Of a DNA stretch of 9,020 nucleotides, positions 6,820 through 9,020 are shown in pieces. The translations under genes were made by a program, and so were the position numbers. Position 1 is the first letter of the stretch, and each line of letters opens with the position of its first letter. The notes under the pieces are model-generated. The model was not told the DNA's origin. It saw only the letters and a program-made list of their open reading frames with translations, and did not search any database. This DNA comes from Euryarchaeota archaeon UBA91 (GTDB lineage: Archaea; Thermoplasmatota; Poseidoniia; Poseidoniales; Poseidoniaceae): contig DAMU01000030.1 of assembly GCA_002499705.1 (NCBI GenBank), forward strand, positions 1 to 9,020. The letters run 5' to 3'.

Positions 6820-7851
6820 ATGAACGGAAAGCAACGTATCGTTTCCGCTCTCAATCTCCAACCAGTTGACCGTACTCCTGTATGGTTCATGCGACAAGCA
6901 GGTAGGCACTTGCCGGAATATCGAAAGATTGCCGCAGAGCACTCCTTTTGGGAGAGGTGCATGGATGTTGATTTGTGCACCGATATTACGCTCCAACCTT
7001 TGAAACGATACAAGGGAATTGATGCTGCAATTATCTTCAGCGATATCCTAACCCCGCTTCCTAGCCTCGGTTACGATGTGGAATACGGAGGTGGAATCCG
7101 AATCAGCGATTTTGATTTCTCGCACGTTGACGATTGGATTGATTTCAGTGCTCGAAAGCACGCTCCTTGGGCTGCTGATGGGCTCAAAGCAGTTGGTGAA
7201 GAGGTTGGAGAATCAAAGGCAAGACTCGGATTTGTTGGCTCGCCATGGACCATTTGTATGTATTTGTTGTCTGGTGGAACAGGTGACAAAGACTTCCACA
7301 ACGCTCGTGCCAAAATCTACTCAAATCCAGAAGAGGCAGAAAACCTTCTTTTGAAGATGGGAGAGATTGTTGGAGGTCTTTTGGCTGACCAAGTCAATCA
7401 TGGGGGTGCGGATGCCGTCCAAGTGTTCGATACCTGGGCTGGACTTCTTTCTCCCGAAACCTACCGTAAGTTTGCTATGCCAGCAACCCAAAAAACGATT
7501 GAAGTTTTCCGTGAGAAAGTGGGGGCTGATGTTCCTTTGATTCACTATGCCAAGGGTTCTGGTCATCTACATCCGGCCATCCGTGAACTCGATGTTAACG
7601 CGATTTCATTGGATTGGAGAGATAATTTAGCCCAAAACCGAGCTCAATTTGGAGACCAACTTGCGTTCCAAGGTAATTTGGACCCATCGCTGCTTCACGG
7701 CTCGACTGAAATGGCACGATTGGCAACTCAAGATGTACTCAAAGCAGCAGGCGATAAACCCGGACACATATTCAATTTGGGTCATGGATTTGCCCCCTCT
7801 GCTCGAATCGAGTGCGTTGAGACGGTATTACGAGAAATTACAGGTGAGTGA
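6820..7851 (+). CDS. hemE: Uroporphyrinogen decarboxylase
   Basis: This cofactor-free enzyme removes four carboxyl groups from uroporphyrinogen III to give coproporphyrinogen III. It is the branch-point step that commits the precursor to protoporphyrin rather than siroheme or cobalamin. The protein has 343 residues, typical of the family. The N-terminal signature PVWFMRQAGRHLPEYR (20-35) contains the substrate arginines R25 and R29. The catalytic Asp75 is in IIFSDILTPLP. The second signature is GFVGSPWTICMYL (137-149, with Tyr148), Ser211 is in AGLLSPETY, and the conserved His322 is in NLGHG. The barrel motif FQGNLDP (283-289) is also present. The gene starts one base after the hemL stop. It points to a protoporphyrin or coproporphyrin heme route rather than the siroheme-dependent route. 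The sequence appears complete. Confidence 0.97.
   Translation: MNGKQRIVSALNLQPVDRTPVWFMRQAGRHLPEYRKIAAEHSFWERCMDVDLCTDITLQPLKRYKGIDAAIIFSDILTPLPSLGYDVEYGGGIRISDFDFSHVDDWIDFSARKHAPWAADGLKAVGEEVGESKARLGFVGSPWTICMYLLSGGTGDKDFHNARAKIYSNPEEAENLLLKMGEIVGGLLADQVNHGGADAVQVFDTWAGLLSPETYRKFAMPATQKTIEVFREKVGADVPLIHYAKGSGHLHPAIRELDVNAISLDWRDNLAQNRAQFGDQLAFQGNLDPSLLHGSTEMARLATQDVLKAAGDKPGHIFNLGHGFAPSARIECVETVLREITGE
7842..7848 (+). promoter_or_regulatory. Shine-Dalgarno site for hemF
   Basis: AGGTGAG overlaps the end of hemE and lies 4 nt before the ATG at 7853. It fixes the hemF start; the longer open frame reaching back to about 7649 is only hemE read in another frame. Confidence 0.7.
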
Positions 7852-7852
7852 C

Positions 7853-8764
7853 ATGCGTCAGTCGATGATCGACATGGTGCATGCGGTTCAAGATGAAATC
7901 TGCGAAGCCCTTCGAAGCATTGACGGTGTAGATTACCGTCAAGATGAATGGACTCGAGAAGAAGGCGGCGGCGGTCGAAGCAGAGTCTTTTCTGGCGGAA
8001 ATGTCTTTGAAAAAGCCGGCGTCAATGTTAGTGTTGTCCATGGGACATTGAGTCCACAAGCAGCACAAACGATGGGTGGAGGTCATGAACTTCAAGGCAA
8101 AGACTTGGATTTCTTTGCTACTGGCATAAGTCTTGTTTTACACCCACACAATCCAATGGCTCCGACAGTTCATGCCAATTATCGATATTTTGAGCGAGGT
8201 GAAGGGAAGAAAGAAGGAAGTTGGTGGTTTGGAGGAGGAGCAGACCTTACCCCAAGTTATCTGTTTGAAGAAGATGCCAAGCATTTTCACCAAGTTTTGA
8301 AAAATGCGTGTGATAACCACAAAGTAGCTGACTATCCTGCTTACAAGAAATGGTGCGACGATTACTTTCACATCAAACACAGGGGTGAGCGTAGAGGCCT
8401 CGGAGGGATTTTCTTTGACGACCTTAACAGCGCAAGTAAGGAAGAGTGTTTCCAATTTGTATCCGAATGTGCGCAATCGTTCTTACCGTCTTATCTTCCT
8501 CTTCTCGAGAAGAGGATGAACCTACCCTTCACCGATGAGCAAAAACAATGGCAGCAAATCCGACGTGGCCGATATGTTGAATTTAATCTGGTTTATGACC
8601 GTGGAACAAAGTTCGGTCTCACGACAAACGGGCGTATTGAGAGTATCCTCATGTCACTTCCACTTACATCCCGTTGGGAATACTGTCATGAAGTGGCGCA
8701 AGGTAGCCAAGAAGACCGTCTCTTGCAGGTCCTAAAAAAGCCGCGAGATTGGCTGAATGATTGA
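7853..8764 (+). CDS. hemF: Oxygen-dependent coproporphyrinogen III oxidase
   Basis: This enzyme uses molecular oxygen to decarboxylate two propionates of coproporphyrinogen III, giving protoporphyrinogen IX. It belongs to the HemF family and is unrelated to the oxygen-independent radical-SAM HemN/HemZ enzymes. The 303-residue length is close to E. coli HemF (299), and the match is visible along the whole protein. Motifs are REEGGGGRSRVF (35-46), FEKAGVNVSVVHG (52-64), LVLHPHNPMAPTVHANYRYF (94-113, with conserved histidines H97, H99 and H107), WWFGGGADLTPSYLFEEDA (124-142, with D131), YKKWCDDYFHIKHR (164-177), RGLGGIFFDDLN (181-192), RRGRYVEFNLVYDRGTKFGL (237-256) and ESILMSLP (263-270). It starts one base after hemE. 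It implies an aerobic life. The strong resemblance to the bacterial enzyme suggests a bacterial origin if the host is an archaeon (inference). Confidence 0.97.
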   Translation: MRQSMIDMVHAVQDEICEALRSIDGVDYRQDEWTREEGGGGRSRVFSGGNVFEKAGVNVSVVHGTLSPQAAQTMGGGHELQGKDLDFFATGISLVLHPHNPMAPTVHANYRYFERGEGKKEGSWWFGGGADLTPSYLFEEDAKHFHQVLKNACDNHKVADYPAYKKWCDDYFHIKHRGERRGLGGIFFDDLNSASKEECFQFVSECAQSFLPSYLPLLEKRMNLPFTDEQKQWQQIRRGRYVEFNLVYDRGTKFGLTTNGRIESILMSLPLTSRWEYCHEVAQGSQEDRLLQVLKKPRDWLND

Positions 8765-8771
8765 AGAAGGA
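8765..8771 (+). promoter_or_regulatory. Shine-Dalgarno site for the hemY-like gene
   Basis: AGAAGGA starts right after the hemF stop and lies 7 nt before the ATG at 8779. A competing ATG at 8771 is out of frame with the flavoprotein and reaches a stop after about 21 codons. Confidence 0.6.
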
Positions 8772-8778
8772 TGTTAGC

Positions 8779-9020
8779 ATGTCGGACATTGAAAGTTGGA
8801 TTCAACACGGAGTTGAAATGCGGCGTCCGTTGTTAGTAAAGGATTCTCTTTCAGACTCAAAGAAAATTGTCATCGTGGGCGGTGGCCTTTCTGGAATGTG
8901 TAATGCATACCGAATTGCGCAAAAGATGCCCGACGTTGAGATTCTTCTTGTAGAAAAGTCTGAGCGTCTTGGAGGCGTAATTTCAACGTGGAAAGAAGAG
9001 GAATGGATCTGTGACCTTGC
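8779..9020 (+). CDS. hemY: HemY-type protoporphyrinogen oxidase, N-terminal part (partial)
   Basis: The frame is open from the ATG at 8779 to the window edge, giving 80 complete codons. After 28 residues without recognised motifs comes an FAD-binding Rossmann start KKIVIVGGGLSGMCNAYRIA (28-47). The second strand follows with its ribose-binding acidic residue and the flavoprotein hallmark EKSERLGGVIST (59-70). This is the pattern of HemY/PPOX and related amine-oxidase-fold enzymes. Placed directly after hemF (14-nt gap), the expected job is the six-electron oxidation of protoporphyrinogen IX to protoporphyrin IX, with O2 as acceptor in known HemY enzymes. A coproporphyrinogen-oxidising HemY or another FAD amine oxidase cannot be excluded from this fragment. 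The segment before the Rossmann fold is longer than the few residues usual in HemY. Confidence 0.78.
   Translation, partial: MSDIESWIQHGVEMRRPLLVKDSLSDSKKIVIVGGGLSGMCNAYRIAQKMPDVEILLVEKSERLGGVISTWKEEEWICDL

Larger units (their letters stand above)
1472..9020 (+). other. Heme (protoporphyrin IX) biosynthesis operon, extends past the window
   Basis: Seven co-directional genes in the order hemA, hemC-hemD, hemB, hemL, hemE, hemF and hemY-like are packed with overlaps or gaps of -4, -4, 9, 1, 1 and 14 nt. Each has its own Shine-Dalgarno motif. The tight spacing leaves no room for internal promoters or terminators in the junctions, so one transcript with coupled translation is expected. All steps from glutamyl-tRNA to protoporphyrin are covered once. 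No hemX, siroheme gene, Ahb-type gene or ferrochelatase is present in the visible part. The only plausible place for a leader or promoter is 1405-1471, or upstream of 271 if the flavin oxidoreductase is cotranscribed. No operator or riboswitch was recognised. Confidence 0.85.

Noticed and set aside
7649..7852. Longer hemF frame reaching back into hemE
   Set aside because: These codons are the hemE coding sequence in another frame. HemF homology begins at the ATG at 7853, where a Shine-Dalgarno site is present.
8138..8476. Reverse-strand open frame of 112 codons opposite hemF
   Set aside because: It lies wholly inside the highly conserved hemF coding region, and its predicted protein has no recognisable features.

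Overview
This window carries a compact tetrapyrrole (heme) biosynthesis operon, read entirely on the + strand, with seven genes: hemA, a fused hemC-hemD, hemB, hemL, hemE, hemF and the first 80 codons of a hemY-type protoporphyrinogen oxidase. Two unrelated co-directional genes lie upstream: the last 65 codons of an MMPL/RND-family membrane transporter (1-198) and an Old Yellow Enzyme-type NADH:flavin oxidoreductase (271-1404). The gap between them (199-270) and the 67 bp between the flavin oxidoreductase and hemA (1405-1471) hold no gene. No RNA gene, mobile element, CRISPR array or long repeat was seen.

How the genes work together: HemA and HemL turn glutamyl-tRNA(Glu) into 5-aminolevulinate (C5 route). 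HemB condenses two of these to porphobilinogen. HemC-HemD polymerises four porphobilinogens and closes the ring to uroporphyrinogen III. HemE gives coproporphyrinogen III, HemF (the O2-dependent enzyme) gives protoporphyrinogen IX, and the HemY-like enzyme would give protoporphyrin IX. Ferrochelatase (HemH) is not in the window and could lie downstream. Every step from Glu-tRNA to protoporphyrin is thus encoded in one transcription unit. Genes abut or overlap (TTGA and ATGA overlaps, gaps of 1, 1, 9 and 14 nt), and each start has a purine-rich Shine-Dalgarno motif 4-7 nt upstream.

Organism: probably a surface-ocean, aerobic prokaryote of moderate GC. The overall protein style, GTG/TTG starts with strong Shine-Dalgarno motifs, the divergent HemA and the MMPL neighbour suggest marine Euryarchaeota of the Marine Group II (Poseidoniales) type. 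This is an inference made without any database search, and a marine bacterium is not excluded. If it is archaeal, the protoporphyrin (HemE/HemF/HemY) route is notable, because most heme-making archaea use the siroheme-dependent Ahb route.

The points most worth a second look are the HemC-HemD fusion, a glutamyl-tRNA reductase that keeps its nucleophilic Cys but lacks several hallmark residues (including the usual active-site His), and the oxygen-dependent late pathway in a possibly archaeal host.
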